Source of the DNA: Pseudomonas frederiksbergensis
GTDB lineage: Bacteria; Pseudomonadota; Gammaproteobacteria; Pseudomonadales; Pseudomonadaceae
Length of the DNA: 64,000 nucleotides
Assembly (NCBI RefSeq): GCF_003732275.1
Contig: NZ_MOBM01000038.1
Location: 310,001-374,000, forward strand
Direction: 5' to 3'
Part shown: piece by piece, positions 38,059-48,303 of the stretch
Position numbering within the stretch: position 1 is the stretch's first letter
Layout of the letters: every line of letters begins with the position of its first letter
Program-made: the position numbers and the translations under genes
The notes under the pieces: generated by a model
Seen by the model: the letters and a program-made list of their open reading frames with translations, nothing else
Database searches by the model: none
What the model was told of the DNA's origin: nothing

Positions 38059-40140
38059 TCAGCCAGTAGCCAATTGCTCCCCACGGTGAATGTCGGCCAT
38101 GAAGCGATCAGCAGGCAACGGATGCCCCAGCAGATATCCCTGCAACGAGTCGCAGCCCAATTGGGTCAGGAAGTCTTGCTGGACATCGGTTTCCACCCCT
38201 TCGGCCACGATCCGCAAACCCAAGGCCTGGCCGAGGGCGACGATGGCCGAGACGATGGCCGCATCGTCGCTGTCGTGTTCCAGATCGCGGACGAAACCCC
38301 GGTCGATCTTCAATTCATTGGCCGGCAGGCGCTTGAGGTACATCAAGCTCGAATAGCCGGTGCCAAAGTCATCGATGGACAGGTCAACGCCCATTTCCGA
38401 GAGTTCCTGCAGCACCGTCATGCTCGCATCGGCGTCGCTCATGGCGGTGGTTTCGGTGATTTCCAGGGTCAGGCTGTTGGCCGGCAAATGGTGAGTGGCC
38501 AGGGCCTTGGCGACGCTCTGAACCAACCCGGCGTGGCAGAACTGCAAGGCCGAGAGGTTCACCGCAATGCGCCAGTCGGTGTAACCAAGCACGTACCACT
38601 CGCGCATCTGACGACAGGCTTCGTCGAGCACCCACTCGCCTATCGGGATGATCAGCCCGGTCTTTTCCGCAAGATCGATGAAGCTGTCCGGCTGCAGCAT
38701 GCCCTCGCTGGGGTGCATCCAGCGCAGCAACGCCTCGGCGCCCACTGCTCGGCCATTGCCGGCGTCGAACTTGGGTTGGTAATAGAGACTGAACTGCTGC
38801 TGATCGACGGCATTGCGCAGGTCTTGCAGCAATTGCAGCTGTTTGCGCGCGTTGCTGTTCATCGAGGTGTCGAAGAAGCGGTGGCCGTTTTTCCCGGCGC
38901 CCTTGGCGTGGTACATCGCGGCGTCGGCGTTCATCAGCAATTCCTCGGCGGTGTGACCGTTGCCCGGATAGAGCGCGATGCCGACGCTGGCGGAAATCTG
39001 CAAGTCATGTTCCGCGACCCGGAACGAGCGCCCGATCAGCCCCACCTGTCGCGCCGCCAGGTTCAGCGCGTCATTCGGCTCGGTGAGTTGCACCAGCAGC
39101 ACAAACTCATCGCCGCCGATCCGCGCCAAGGTGTCCTGGCTGCGCAAATCCTCGCGCAGGCGCAGGCTGACCTCACGCAGCAACTGGTCGCCCATGTGGT
39201 GTCCGAAGGCATCGTTGACCGGTTTGAAGCCGTCCAGATCAATGAACATCAACGCAAAACAGCCGCCCTGCTCCTGCACCCTCGACATCGCCTGATCGAT
39301 GCGATCGGCCAGCAACACTCGGTTCGGCAGCCCGGTCAGGGTGTCGTGCAACGCCAGTTGGGTGAGTTCGCGATTGGCCTCGGTCAGTGATTGGGCGAGC
39401 TGCGCAGTGCGAGCCTCCAGACGGGCATCGAGGATCGAGGTGAGCAAGGCAATGCTCAACACTGCCAGGGTGGTGATCAGAACAAGATTATCCAGGCCCT
39501 TGCCGTTCAGGCCATCGACCGCCGCGCCACAGAAACTGCCGTCGGCAAAGCGCGCCGCGGCCATGCCGGTGTAGTGCATGCCGACGATGGCGATGCCCAT
39601 GATCACCGCTGCACCGCCGCGAATCAGACGAACATACGGTGCGTGCTGGCGCAGGCGAAACGCGATCCATAACGCCGCGCCCGATGCGCCAACGGCAATC
39701 AGCAGCGACGCGCTAAACAGTGCAGGGTCGTAATCAATGCCCGGCTGCATGCGCATGGCGGCCATGCCGGTGTAATGCATCGCACTGATGCCTGCGCCCA
39801 TGACCAAGGCGCCGAACGCCAGTTGCCAGGCCGGTAGTTGTGTCTGGCTGACCAGCCACAGGGCAAAGCCGCAGGACAGGACTGCAATCAATAGGGACAG
39901 CGCCGTAAGGGTAACGTCGTAGCCCAGATCGATCGGCAATGTGAACGCGAGCATGCCGATGAAATGCATCGACCACACGCCGATCCCCATCGCAAAAGCG
40001 CCACCCGCCGTCCACAGATGCGCCGCCCGGCCCTTGGCCGTGGTGATGCGACCGGTGAGGTCGAGCGCGGTATAAGAGGCAAGTATCGCCACACAGAGCG
40101 ATATGAAAACCAGGGTAAAGGAATAACTACCGATGAGCAT
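38059..40140 (-). CDS. MHYT-GGDEF-EAL cyclic-di-GMP protein
   Basis: A 693-residue inner-membrane protein. Residues ~1-240 carry seven helices with three MHYT-type motifs (SMHFIGM, SAMHYTGMAAM, VGMHYTGMAA) thought to bind a metal and sense a diatomic gas. A diguanylate cyclase domain follows with an intact GGDEF motif (ARIGGDEFVLL), then an EAL phosphodiesterase domain (EALLRW, with ETTAMSD and DDFGTGYSSL). Both catalytic motifs look active. The ATG at 40140 starts the first helix; a frame open to 40227 only adds a polar leader. The size and intact GGDEF resemble P. aeruginosa MucR more than NbdA. Confidence 0.87.
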   Translation of the reverse strand: MLIGSYSFTLVFISLCVAILASYTALDLTGRITTAKGRAAHLWTAGGAFAMGIGVWSMHFIGMLAFTLPIDLGYDVTLTALSLLIAVLSCGFALWLVSQTQLPAWQLAFGALVMGAGISAMHYTGMAAMRMQPGIDYDPALFSASLLIAVGASGAALWIAFRLRQHAPYVRLIRGGAAVIMGIAIVGMHYTGMAAARFADGSFCGAAVDGLNGKGLDNLVLITTLAVLSIALLTSILDARLEARTAQLAQSLTEANRELTQLALHDTLTGLPNRVLLADRIDQAMSRVQEQGGCFALMFIDLDGFKPVNDAFGHHMGDQLLREVSLRLREDLRSQDTLARIGGDEFVLLVQLTEPNDALNLAARQVGLIGRSFRVAEHDLQISASVGIALYPGNGHTAEELLMNADAAMYHAKGAGKNGHRFFDTSMNSNARKQLQLLQDLRNAVDQQQFSLYYQPKFDAGNGRAVGAEALLRWMHPSEGMLQPDSFIDLAEKTGLIIPIGEWVLDEACRQMREWYVLGYTDWRIAVNLSALQFCHAGLVQSVAKALATHHLPANSLTLEITETTAMSDADASMTVLQELSEMGVDLSIDDFGTGYSSLMYLKRLPANELKIDRGFVRDLEHDSDDAAIVSAIVALGQALGLRIVAEGVETDVQQDFLTQLGCDSLQGYLLGHPLPADRFMADIHRGEQLATG

Positions 40141-40464
40141 GGGACTTCTCGTGACCGCCCCCGCCGTGCTGCGTTCATTAACGGGGAGCAAAGTCGGCGA
40201 TTGTACTGATTCCGCGGACGAACGCACTCACAAAGTAATCAAAGGGCCATCAAGACGATGAAACGTTTGGGTGGTCGCGGCACAGGGCAGTGAAGGCAAT
40301 AATCATCTGTGGCGAGGGAGCTTGCTCCCGCTCGGCTGCGCAGCAGTCGCAAGCCGGTTGACGCGTTTTGTCTGAACGTATGCGTCAACACCTATGGGAC
40401 GGCTTCGCCGTCCAGCGGGAGCAAGCTCCCTCGCCACAGGCAAGCCCCTCGCCACGATGTTGCG
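40141..40464. other. Intergenic region between the GGDEF/EAL gene and opmB
   Basis: A 324-base gap with one family B REP pair (40308-40438). The part near 40141-40300 should contain the promoter of the GGDEF/EAL gene, but I cannot point to one. No gene seen. Confidence 0.5.
40308..40438. repeat. REP pair (family B, inverted)
   Basis: TGTGGCGAGGGAGCTTGCTC and its reverse complement about 80 bases apart, just downstream of opmB. Confidence 0.85.
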
Positions 40465-41946
40465 TTATTGCTTGTCGCTCACCTGAAGCTGCCCGTCCCA
40501 TCCGCCGCCCAGTGCGGCAATCAATTGCACGCTGGCGATCAAGCGGCTCTGCAGCAAGCTCAGCACGTTGCGCTCGTTGCTCAACGCCGTGGCCTGAACC
40601 ACCACCACATCCAGATAAGCAATCACCCCTGCCTTGTACTGATTCTGGGTCAACCGCAGAGACTCACGCGCCGCATCCAGGGCTTCCTGGCGCACCTTGG
40701 CTTCGTCTTCCAGCACCTTGAGCTGCACCAGATAGTTTTCCACTTCACGGAAGCCATCGAGCACGGTCTGGCGGTACTTGGCGACGGTCTCGTCATAGGC
40801 CGCTTCGCTGCGATCGACTTCCGCCGAACGCTGCCCACCGTCGAACAGGGTCATGGCCAGTTGCGGCCCGACCGACCAGAAGCGGTTCGGCACGCTGATC
40901 CAGTTATTAGTGGTGCTGCTGCTATAACCGCCGTTCAGGCTCAGGGTCAGGTCTGGGTAGTAAGCGGCTTTGGCCACGCCGATATTGGCGTTGGCGGCCA
41001 TCACCGAGCGTTCGGCGGAGGCGATATCCGGGCGGCGTTCCAGCAACTGCGACGGCAGGCTCAGCGGCACCTGCGGCAATGCCGGGATGTCTTGGGTTTC
41101 AGCCAGGCTGAACTCGGCCGGCGGCAGACCAATCAGTACGGCGATGGCGTTCTCGAACTGCGCGCGCTGCCAGATCAGGTCGACCATCTCTGCCTGGGTG
41201 CTTTTGAGCTGCGTGGTGGCCTGGGCCACTGCGTCCTTGCCGGAGACACCGGCGCGGTACTGGTTTTCGGTCATGGTCAGCGAGCGCTGATAGGCCTCGA
41301 CCGTCGCTTCCAGCAGGCGTTTCTGTTCGTCGATCACCCGCAGTTGCAGGTAGTTCTGCACCAGCTCCGATTGCTGGCTCAGGCGCATCGCCGCCAGGTC
41401 GGCAAAACTCGCCTCGGCGTTGGCGGTGTCGGCTTCCAGGCCTCGGCGCAATTTGCCCCAGACGTCCGCTTCCCAACTGACCCCGGCCTGCGCCGTGTAA
41501 GTGTCGCGAATACCGCTGGAGGAACTGCTCAGGCTCGAACTGCTGCTACCGGTGCCCTGGCTGGAACGGGTTTTCCCGACTGTCAGGTCCACCGTCGGGA
41601 AAAACGCACCCCGGGCGCTGCGCACCAAGGCCTGGGCCTGGCGGTACTGGGCTTCGGACTGGGCGACAGTCTGGTTGGCGCTGTTGAGTTTTTCGATCAA
41701 GCCATTGAGCTGCTGATCGCCATACAGCTCCCACCAGGCACCGCGCGCCAGAGAATCGCTGGGATTGGCCTGACGCCAGCCAGCCGCTTCCTTGTACTGT
41801 GCCGGCGCGGCGGCTTGCGGGCGCTGGTAATCCGGGCCGATAGCGCAGGCGCTGAGCATCGCCACGCACAGCGACAGGCTCAGCAAGCGCGAGCCTCGGG
41901 CCGTGATCAGCGGTGCAGTCAGGTTGATAAGCGAACGGTCAGTCAT
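40465..41946 (-). CDS. opmB: Outer-membrane efflux lipoprotein OpmB
   Basis: A 493-residue TolC-like channel of the NodT family. The N-terminal signal ends in the lipobox LSAC (Cys34), followed by AIGPDYQRP, the standard start of these channels. Two repeated outer-membrane-efflux domains follow (~65-270 and ~285-485), with ERRPDIASAE and QARSRLIAS-type blocks (LLQSRLIASVQLIAALGGGW at the end). It forms the outer-membrane exit duct for the MuxA-MuxB-MuxC pump. The start overlaps the muxC stop as ATGA. Confidence 0.9.
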   Translation of the reverse strand: MTDRSLINLTAPLITARGSRLLSLSLCVAMLSACAIGPDYQRPQAAAPAQYKEAAGWRQANPSDSLARGAWWELYGDQQLNGLIEKLNSANQTVAQSEAQYRQAQALVRSARGAFFPTVDLTVGKTRSSQGTGSSSSSLSSSSSGIRDTYTAQAGVSWEADVWGKLRRGLEADTANAEASFADLAAMRLSQQSELVQNYLQLRVIDEQKRLLEATVEAYQRSLTMTENQYRAGVSGKDAVAQATTQLKSTQAEMVDLIWQRAQFENAIAVLIGLPPAEFSLAETQDIPALPQVPLSLPSQLLERRPDIASAERSVMAANANIGVAKAAYYPDLTLSLNGGYSSSTTNNWISVPNRFWSVGPQLAMTLFDGGQRSAEVDRSEAAYDETVAKYRQTVLDGFREVENYLVQLKVLEDEAKVRQEALDAARESLRLTQNQYKAGVIAYLDVVVVQATALSNERNVLSLLQSRLIASVQLIAALGGGWDGQLQVSDKQ

Positions 41947-44900
41947 AGCGGAGTTTCCAGAGCAGCATCGGTACGCACCCCACGCCAGTGGTTGAAGCGA
42001 TGGCGCAGTTTGTCGAGATAGAGGTAAACCACCGGGGTGGTGTAAAGGGTCAGCACTTGGCTGAAGACCAGCCCGCCGATGATGGTCAGGCCCAGCGGCT
42101 GACGCATTTCCGCCCCTTCGGCCCGGCTCAGCAACAACGGCAAGGCGCCAAGGATCGCCGCCAGGGTGGTCATCAAAATCGGCCGCAGCCGTTGCAGACA
42201 GGCGCTGCGGATCGACTCCAGCGGCGCCAGGCCCTGGTGCCGTTCCAGTTGCAGCGCCAGGTCGATCATCAGAATCGCGTTTTTCTTCACCACGCCGATC
42301 AGCAGGAACAGCCCGAGCAAGGAGATCAGGCTGAACTCGCCGCCCAGCACGTAGATCGACAACAACGCTCCGACACCGGCGGACGGCAAGGTCGAGAGAA
42401 TGGTCAGCGGATGGATGTAGCTTTCATACAGCACGCCCAGCACCAGATACACCGCCACCAGCGCGCCGAGAATCATCCACGGCTGGCTCTTCTGGGTGGC
42501 GGCAAACGCATCGGCGGTACCGGCCATTTTCGCGATCACGTCTTCCGGCAGACCGACCTTGGCAATCGCCCGCTCGATGGCCGCCGAGCCCTGCTCCACC
42601 GTCACGCCTTCGGCCATGTCGAAAGCGATGCTCTCCGACGCGAACTGGCCTTCGTGGCTGACCCGGTCGTCTTCCAGGCTGTTTTCGTAATGGGCAATGG
42701 TCGACAGCGGAATCCGCGCACCGTCGGCGGTGATCACCTGCACTTGCTTGAGCGTGACCGGGTCCTGCGCGTATTTCGGGTTGACCTCCATCACCACCTG
42801 ATACTGGTTGAGGCTGTCGTAGATCGTCGAAATCTGCCGCTGGCTGTAGGCGTTGTTCAGCACCGCCGTGACCATGTCCATGTCCACGCCCAGACGCTTG
42901 GCCTGATCACGATCGACAATCAGGGTCACTTGCTGGGCGCCACGGCCTTCACGCGCATCAATCGCCGTCAGTTCCGGCAGCGCCTTGAGGGCGGTGACGA
43001 CTTTCGGATACCACTCACGCAATGCGCCAAGATCGCCGCTTTGCAGGATGTAGGAATATTGCGAAGTGGTCTGCTCGCGGCCGCCGCCAAATTGCAGGTC
43101 CTGATCGGCCATCAGCATCAATTGCGCACCGGGCACCTTGGGCATTTCCTTGCGCAGGCGTTCGATGACTTTCTGCGCGGACACGTTGCGTTCCTTGATC
43201 GGCTTCAGTCGCACCAGCATGAAGGCGTTGTTGGTGCCGTTGTTGCCACCGATGAACCCGGCGACGCTTTGCACCGCCTCGTCCTTGAGCACGGCGCGGC
43301 GGAAGATTTCCATCTTCGGCTGCATCACGCTGAATGACAGGCCATCGTCGCCGCGCACGAAACCGATCAATTGACCGGTGTCCTGCTGGGGTAAAAATGT
43401 TTTAGGAACAACAACATACAACGCGATATTCACGCCAATCGTCACGAACAGACTGAGCAAGGTCAGCCGACGGTGACGCAACACCCAGTCGAGGCTGGTG
43501 GCGTATTTGCCGACCATCCACTCGTTGGTTCGCTGGCTCCAGCGTTGCAAACGGTTTTCCTGCCCCGGTGTATGCGGCTTGAGCCAGCGCGCACAGAGCA
43601 TCGGCGTCAGCGTCAGCGACACCAGCAACGACACTACGATCGCGGCCGCCAGGGTGATAGAAAACTCGCGGAACAGGCTTTCGATGATCCCGCCCATGAA
43701 CAGGATCGACAGGAACACCGCCACCAGCGAGACGTTCATCGACAGCAGCGTGAAGCCGACTTCCTGGGCCCCAAGATACGCGGCCTTCATCGGTGGCACG
43801 CCCTTGTCGATGTGCCGGGAAATGTTCTCCAGCACCACGATGGCATCGTCCACCACCAGCCCGGTAGCCAGGATCAGTGCCATCAGCGACAGGTTGTTCA
43901 GAGAGAACCCGTAGAGGTACATCACCGCAAACGTGCCCACCAGCGACACCGGCACCGCCAGGGTCGGAATCAGCGAGGCGCGGAAATTACCGAGGAACAG
44001 GAACACCACCAGAATCACCAGCGCCACGGCAATCAGCAGGGTCATTTCCGCTTCATGCAGGGTGGCCTTGATCACCGGCGAACGGTCCATCGCCAGGTTC
44101 AGCTTGACGCTGGCCGGCAACACGGCCTGCAACGCCGGCAACTGCGCCTTGATCTCGTTGACCGTCTCGATGATGTTGGCGCCGGCCTGGCGGTTGATCA
44201 CCAGCAACACCGCCGCGTCGTCGTTGAAGAAGCCGCTGTTGTAGCGGTCCTCGACGCCGTCACTGACCTTGGCCACATCCTTCAGGCGCAGGGCCGCGCC
44301 GTCCGCGTAGTGAATGATCAGCGACTCGTAGTCCTTGGCCTTTTCCAGTTGATCGTTGGCCTGAACCTGCCACAGCCGCTGGCTGTCTTCGACCGAGCCC
44401 TTGGGCCGGCGCACGTTGGCGTTGGCGATGGTGTTGCGCACGTCATCCAGGGCCACGCCGTACTGGTTGAGCGCCTGGGGTTCGAGTTCGATGCGCACCG
44501 CCGGCAACGAACTGCCACCGATCTGCACTTCACCCACGCCCTGCACCTGCGACAGGCTCTGGGACAAAATGGTCGAGGCCAAATCATAGAGCTGGCCTTT
44601 TTCCAGCACATCCGAGGTCAGCGACAACACCATGATCGGCGCCTGGGAGGGGTTGACCTTCTTGTAGGTGGGCATGCTGCGCATGCCGCTCGGCAGCAAA
44701 TTGCGCGAGGCATTGATCGCCGCCTGCACTTCCCGCGCCGCGCCGTTGATGTCGCGGTCCAGGTCGAACTGCAGAATCACCCGCGTCGAGCCTTGGCTGG
44801 AACGGCTGCTCATGGTGTTGACCCCGGCGATGGCGCCGAAGGAACGCTCAAGCGGTGTGGCCACGGTCGAGGCCATGACCTCAGGGCTCGCACCGGGCAA

Positions 44901-45050
44901 ACTGGCCTGAACCACGATCACCGGGAAGTCCATCTGCGGCAGCGGCGATACCGGCAACAGGCCGAAGCTCACGCCGCCCAGCAATATGATCGCCAGGCTC
45001 AACAACATCGTTGCGACCGGGCGCTTGATGAAAGGACCGGACAGGTTCAT
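41943..45050 (-). CDS. muxC: RND efflux transporter MuxC
   Basis: A 1035-residue RND proton-driven exporter with twelve membrane segments and two large periplasmic loops. Seen: FIKRPVATMLLSLAIILLG (interrupted only by helix end), PGASPEVMASTVATPLER, and in TM4 the proton-relay stretch GLVVDDAIVVLENI with its Asp pair. Two different RND genes in tandem (MuxB, MuxC), as in E. coli MdtB/MdtC, form a heteromeric pump. The ATG at 45050 was chosen because it begins the first helix; the frame open to 45113 is REP-derived sequence. A REP pair separates it from muxB. Confidence 0.92.
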   Translation of the reverse strand: MNLSGPFIKRPVATMLLSLAIILLGGVSFGLLPVSPLPQMDFPVIVVQASLPGASPEVMASTVATPLERSFGAIAGVNTMSSRSSQGSTRVILQFDLDRDINGAAREVQAAINASRNLLPSGMRSMPTYKKVNPSQAPIMVLSLTSDVLEKGQLYDLASTILSQSLSQVQGVGEVQIGGSSLPAVRIELEPQALNQYGVALDDVRNTIANANVRRPKGSVEDSQRLWQVQANDQLEKAKDYESLIIHYADGAALRLKDVAKVSDGVEDRYNSGFFNDDAAVLLVINRQAGANIIETVNEIKAQLPALQAVLPASVKLNLAMDRSPVIKATLHEAEMTLLIAVALVILVVFLFLGNFRASLIPTLAVPVSLVGTFAVMYLYGFSLNNLSLMALILATGLVVDDAIVVLENISRHIDKGVPPMKAAYLGAQEVGFTLLSMNVSLVAVFLSILFMGGIIESLFREFSITLAAAIVVSLLVSLTLTPMLCARWLKPHTPGQENRLQRWSQRTNEWMVGKYATSLDWVLRHRRLTLLSLFVTIGVNIALYVVVPKTFLPQQDTGQLIGFVRGDDGLSFSVMQPKMEIFRRAVLKDEAVQSVAGFIGGNNGTNNAFMLVRLKPIKERNVSAQKVIERLRKEMPKVPGAQLMLMADQDLQFGGGREQTTSQYSYILQSGDLGALREWYPKVVTALKALPELTAIDAREGRGAQQVTLIVDRDQAKRLGVDMDMVTAVLNNAYSQRQISTIYDSLNQYQVVMEVNPKYAQDPVTLKQVQVITADGARIPLSTIAHYENSLEDDRVSHEGQFASESIAFDMAEGVTVEQGSAAIERAIAKVGLPEDVIAKMAGTADAFAATQKSQPWMILGALVAVYLVLGVLYESYIHPLTILSTLPSAGVGALLSIYVLGGEFSLISLLGLFLLIGVVKKNAILMIDLALQLERHQGLAPLESIRSACLQRLRPILMTTLAAILGALPLLLSRAEGAEMRQPLGLTIIGGLVFSQVLTLYTTPVVYLYLDKLRHRFNHWRGVRTDAALETPL

Positions 45051-45076
45051 CGACGCCAGCTCCCGACATCCACCCC

Positions 45077-45166
45077 TGTGGGAGCGAGCCTGCTCGCGAT
45101 GAGGCCTGCACATTCAATATCGATGCTTACTGCCCCACCGCTATCGCGAGCAGGCTCGCTCCCACA
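45077..45166. repeat. REP pair (family A) inside the mux operon
   Basis: TGTGGGAGCGAGCCTGCTCG and its reverse complement with a ~45-base spacer, lying in the 157-base gap between muxB and muxC, which are otherwise one operon. Confidence 0.87.
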
Positions 45167-45207
45167 AGGGGTGCGCCTTGCAGGGGCAGATTTGTCTTTG
45201 CGAGCCA

Positions 45208-48200
45208 TCATACCGCCGCCTCTTGGACGTCGGACTTGCCGAAACGGCGTCCCAACCGATCGAAGTACAAGTAGATAACAGGCGTGGTAAACAACGTCAG
45301 CACCTGACTCACCAGCAAGCCACCGACCATCACCAGACCCAAAGGCTGGCGCAGCTCCGCCCCGGAACCGGTGGCCAGCATCAACGGCACCGCGCCGAAC
45401 AACGCCGCCAGGGTGGTCATCAGAATTGGCCGGAAACGCAGCAGCGCTGCCTGATAGATCGCGGTTTGCGGGTCCATGCCCTGATTGCGTTCAGCCTCGA
45501 GGGCGAAGTCGATCATCATGATCGCGTTCTTTTTCACGATACCGATCAGCAGGATGATGCCGATGATCGCGATCATCCCCAGGTCATTGCCGCTCAACAG
45601 CAACGCCAGCAAGGCGCCGACCGCCGCCGAGGGCAAGGTCGAGAGAATGGTGATCGGGTGAATGTAACTCTCGTAGAGCACGCCGAGCACGATGTACATG
45701 GTCACCACCGCCGCCAGAATCAGCAGCAAGGTGCTCGACAGCGACGCCTGGAACGCTTCGGCCGCGCCCTGGAACTGGGTCTGCACGCCAATCGGCATGC
45801 CGATGTCTTTCTGCACCTGATCGATGATCTGCACCGCATGCCCCAACGCCACGCCGGGCGCCAGGTTGAAGGACATCATCACCGCCGGGAACTGGCCAAT
45901 GTGGGTGATCGCCAGTTGCGCCTGACGTTCCTCGACATGCGCCAGGCTGGACAGGCGCACCTGGCCGCCATCGGTGGTCTTGACGTGAATCTGGTTCAGC
46001 GCATCCGGGCCGATCTTCTCGCCGGACTGCGACTGCAGCACCACGCGGTATTGGCTGGCCTGGGTGTAAATGGTGGAAATCTGCCGCTGACCGAAGGCGT
46101 CGTACAGCGCGTCGGTGATGTTCGACACCGATACACCGACCCGCGACGCCGCATCACGGTCGATCACCAGATACACCTGCAAGCCCTTGTCCTGCAAATC
46201 ACTGGCGACGTCGGTCAATTCCGGTCGTTGCGCCAGGGCTTCCACCAGACGCCCGCTCCACAGGCTGAGCAACTCGGAATCCGGCGACGACATGCTGAAC
46301 TGGTACTGCGTGCGGCTGACCCGATCTTCGATGGTCAGGTCCTGCACTGGCTGCATGAACAGGCGAATGCCGATCAGCTTGTCCAATTCCGGTTGCAGAC
46401 GCGCAATCACTTCGGTGGCGCTCAGGTCGCGATTGCTGTGGGATTTGAGGTTGATCAGCAGCCGACCGCTGTTCAGCGTCGAGTTGTCACCGTCGACTCC
46501 GATGTAGGACGACAGGCTCTCCACGGCCGGATCGGCGAGGATCACCTTGGCCAGTTCCTGCTGCCGCTCGCTCATCGCCGCGAAGGAAATCGACTGTGGC
46601 GCCTCGGAAATACCCTGGATCACCCCGGTGTCCTGCACCGGGAAGAAGCCCTTGGGCACCACCATGTACAGGAACACGGTCAATGCCAGCGTGCCGATGG
46701 CCACCATCAGGGTCAGCGGCTGGTGCTTGAGAACCCACTTTAACTTGCACCCGTAAGCCGCGATCATCCAATCAATTGCGGCGCCACTGGAGCGATAGAA
46801 ACGGCCCTGCTCTGCTTCCTTGGGCTCACGCTTGAGCAGCCGCGCGCACATCATTGGCGTCAGGGTCAGGGAGACGACAAGGGAAATCAGGATCGCCACC
46901 GCCAGGGTGATCGCAAACTCGCGGAACAAGCGCCCCACCACGTCCGCCATGAACAACAGCGGAATCAACACCGCGATCAGCGACAGCGTCAGGGAAATCA
47001 GGGTGAAACCAATCTGCTTGGCGCCCTTGAGCGCCGCTTGCAGCGGGCTGTCGCCCTCTTCGATAAATCGGGAAATGTTCTCCAGCATGACGATCGCATC
47101 GTCCACCACGAAACCGGTGGCGATGGTCAGCGCCATCAGGGTCAGGTTGTTGACCGAAAAGCCTGCGAGGTACATCACGCCGAAGGTGCCGATCAACGAC
47201 AGTGGCACGGCCACCGACGGAATGATCGTGGCGCTGGCCCGCCGCAAGAACAGGAACGTGACCATCACCACCAGCGCGATGGCGATCAGCAGTTCGTGTT
47301 GCACGTCGGTGACCGAGGCGCGGATGGTCTGGGTGCGGTCGGTGAGCACTGTAACGTCGAGACCGGCCGGCAGGTTGTCGGTGATGCTTGGCAGCAAGGC
47401 CTTGATCCGATCGACTACTTCGATGACGTTGGCGCCGGGCTGGCGCTGGATGTTCAGCAATACCGCCTGGTTTTCATTGGCCCACGCCGCCAGACGTTCG
47501 TTCTCGGCGCCGTCGACGATCTCCGCCACGTCTTTGAGCCGCAACGGCGCGCCGTTGCTGTAGGCCAGAATCAGGTTGGCGTAATCCTTCGGTGAGGTCA
47601 GCTGATCGTTGGCGTCGAGCATCGACACCCGAGTCGGCCCGTCGAAGTTGCCCTTGGGCTGATTGACGTTGGAGGCGCCGATCAGAGTGCGCACGTCCGA
47701 CAGGTTCAGGCCATTGGCCGCCAAGGCCTCTGGGTTGACCTTGATCCGCACTGCCTGACGCTGGCCGCCGGCAATGCTGACCATGCCGACGCCGCTGATC
47801 TGGGCGATTTTTTGCGCCATGCGGGTGTCGACCAAATCATTGAGCTTGGGCAACAGCATGGTTTTGGAGGTGATGGCGAGGGTCAGCACCGGGGTGTCCG
47901 CCGGGTTGACCTTGTTGTACACCGGCGGTGCCGGCAAGTCCTTGGGCAGCAAATTGGTCGCAGCGTTGATCGCGGCCTGCACTTGCTGCTCGGCAACGTC
48001 CATGTTGATGTCGAGGCTGAACCGCAGGGTCAGCACCGAAGCGCCGCCGGAACTGGTCGAGGCCATCTGGGTCAGGCCGGGCATCTGCCCGAACTGACGC
48101 TCCAGTGGTGCAGTCACGGCGCTGGTCATGACATCCGGGCTGGCGCCGGGATAGAGCGTCATGACGCGAATGGTCGGGTAGTCGACCTGGGGCAATGCCG

Positions 48201-48303
48201 ACACTGGCAGCAGCCGATAAGCGATCACGCCGGCCAGAATAATCGCCAGCATGCTCAGGGTCGTGGCGACCGGGCGAAGGATGAACAGCCGCGAGATGTT
48301 CAT
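45208..48303 (-). CDS. muxB: RND efflux transporter MuxB
   Basis: A 1031-residue RND transporter: FILRPVATTLSMLAIILAG helix 1, LYPGASPDVMTSAVTAPLER, the TM4 motif GFVVDDAIVMLENISRF, and the C-terminal RPILMTTLAALFGAVPL. It pairs with MuxC (~50% similar by eye) in one pump. The homologous P. aeruginosa MuxABC-OpmB exports novobiocin, macrolides and other drugs. The start overlaps the muxA stop as ATGA (48300-48303). Confidence 0.92.
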   Translation of the reverse strand: MNISRLFILRPVATTLSMLAIILAGVIAYRLLPVSALPQVDYPTIRVMTLYPGASPDVMTSAVTAPLERQFGQMPGLTQMASTSSGGASVLTLRFSLDINMDVAEQQVQAAINAATNLLPKDLPAPPVYNKVNPADTPVLTLAITSKTMLLPKLNDLVDTRMAQKIAQISGVGMVSIAGGQRQAVRIKVNPEALAANGLNLSDVRTLIGASNVNQPKGNFDGPTRVSMLDANDQLTSPKDYANLILAYSNGAPLRLKDVAEIVDGAENERLAAWANENQAVLLNIQRQPGANVIEVVDRIKALLPSITDNLPAGLDVTVLTDRTQTIRASVTDVQHELLIAIALVVMVTFLFLRRASATIIPSVAVPLSLIGTFGVMYLAGFSVNNLTLMALTIATGFVVDDAIVMLENISRFIEEGDSPLQAALKGAKQIGFTLISLTLSLIAVLIPLLFMADVVGRLFREFAITLAVAILISLVVSLTLTPMMCARLLKREPKEAEQGRFYRSSGAAIDWMIAAYGCKLKWVLKHQPLTLMVAIGTLALTVFLYMVVPKGFFPVQDTGVIQGISEAPQSISFAAMSERQQELAKVILADPAVESLSSYIGVDGDNSTLNSGRLLINLKSHSNRDLSATEVIARLQPELDKLIGIRLFMQPVQDLTIEDRVSRTQYQFSMSSPDSELLSLWSGRLVEALAQRPELTDVASDLQDKGLQVYLVIDRDAASRVGVSVSNITDALYDAFGQRQISTIYTQASQYRVVLQSQSGEKIGPDALNQIHVKTTDGGQVRLSSLAHVEERQAQLAITHIGQFPAVMMSFNLAPGVALGHAVQIIDQVQKDIGMPIGVQTQFQGAAEAFQASLSSTLLLILAAVVTMYIVLGVLYESYIHPITILSTLPSAAVGALLALLLSGNDLGMIAIIGIILLIGIVKKNAIMMIDFALEAERNQGMDPQTAIYQAALLRFRPILMTTLAALFGAVPLMLATGSGAELRQPLGLVMVGGLLVSQVLTLFTTPVIYLYFDRLGRRFGKSDVQEAAV

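Noticed and set aside
43473..45278. Open frame of 601 codons on the + strand opposite muxC
   Set aside because: H/R/Q-rich antisense product that crosses the muxB-muxC REP pair; muxC is clear on the other strand.
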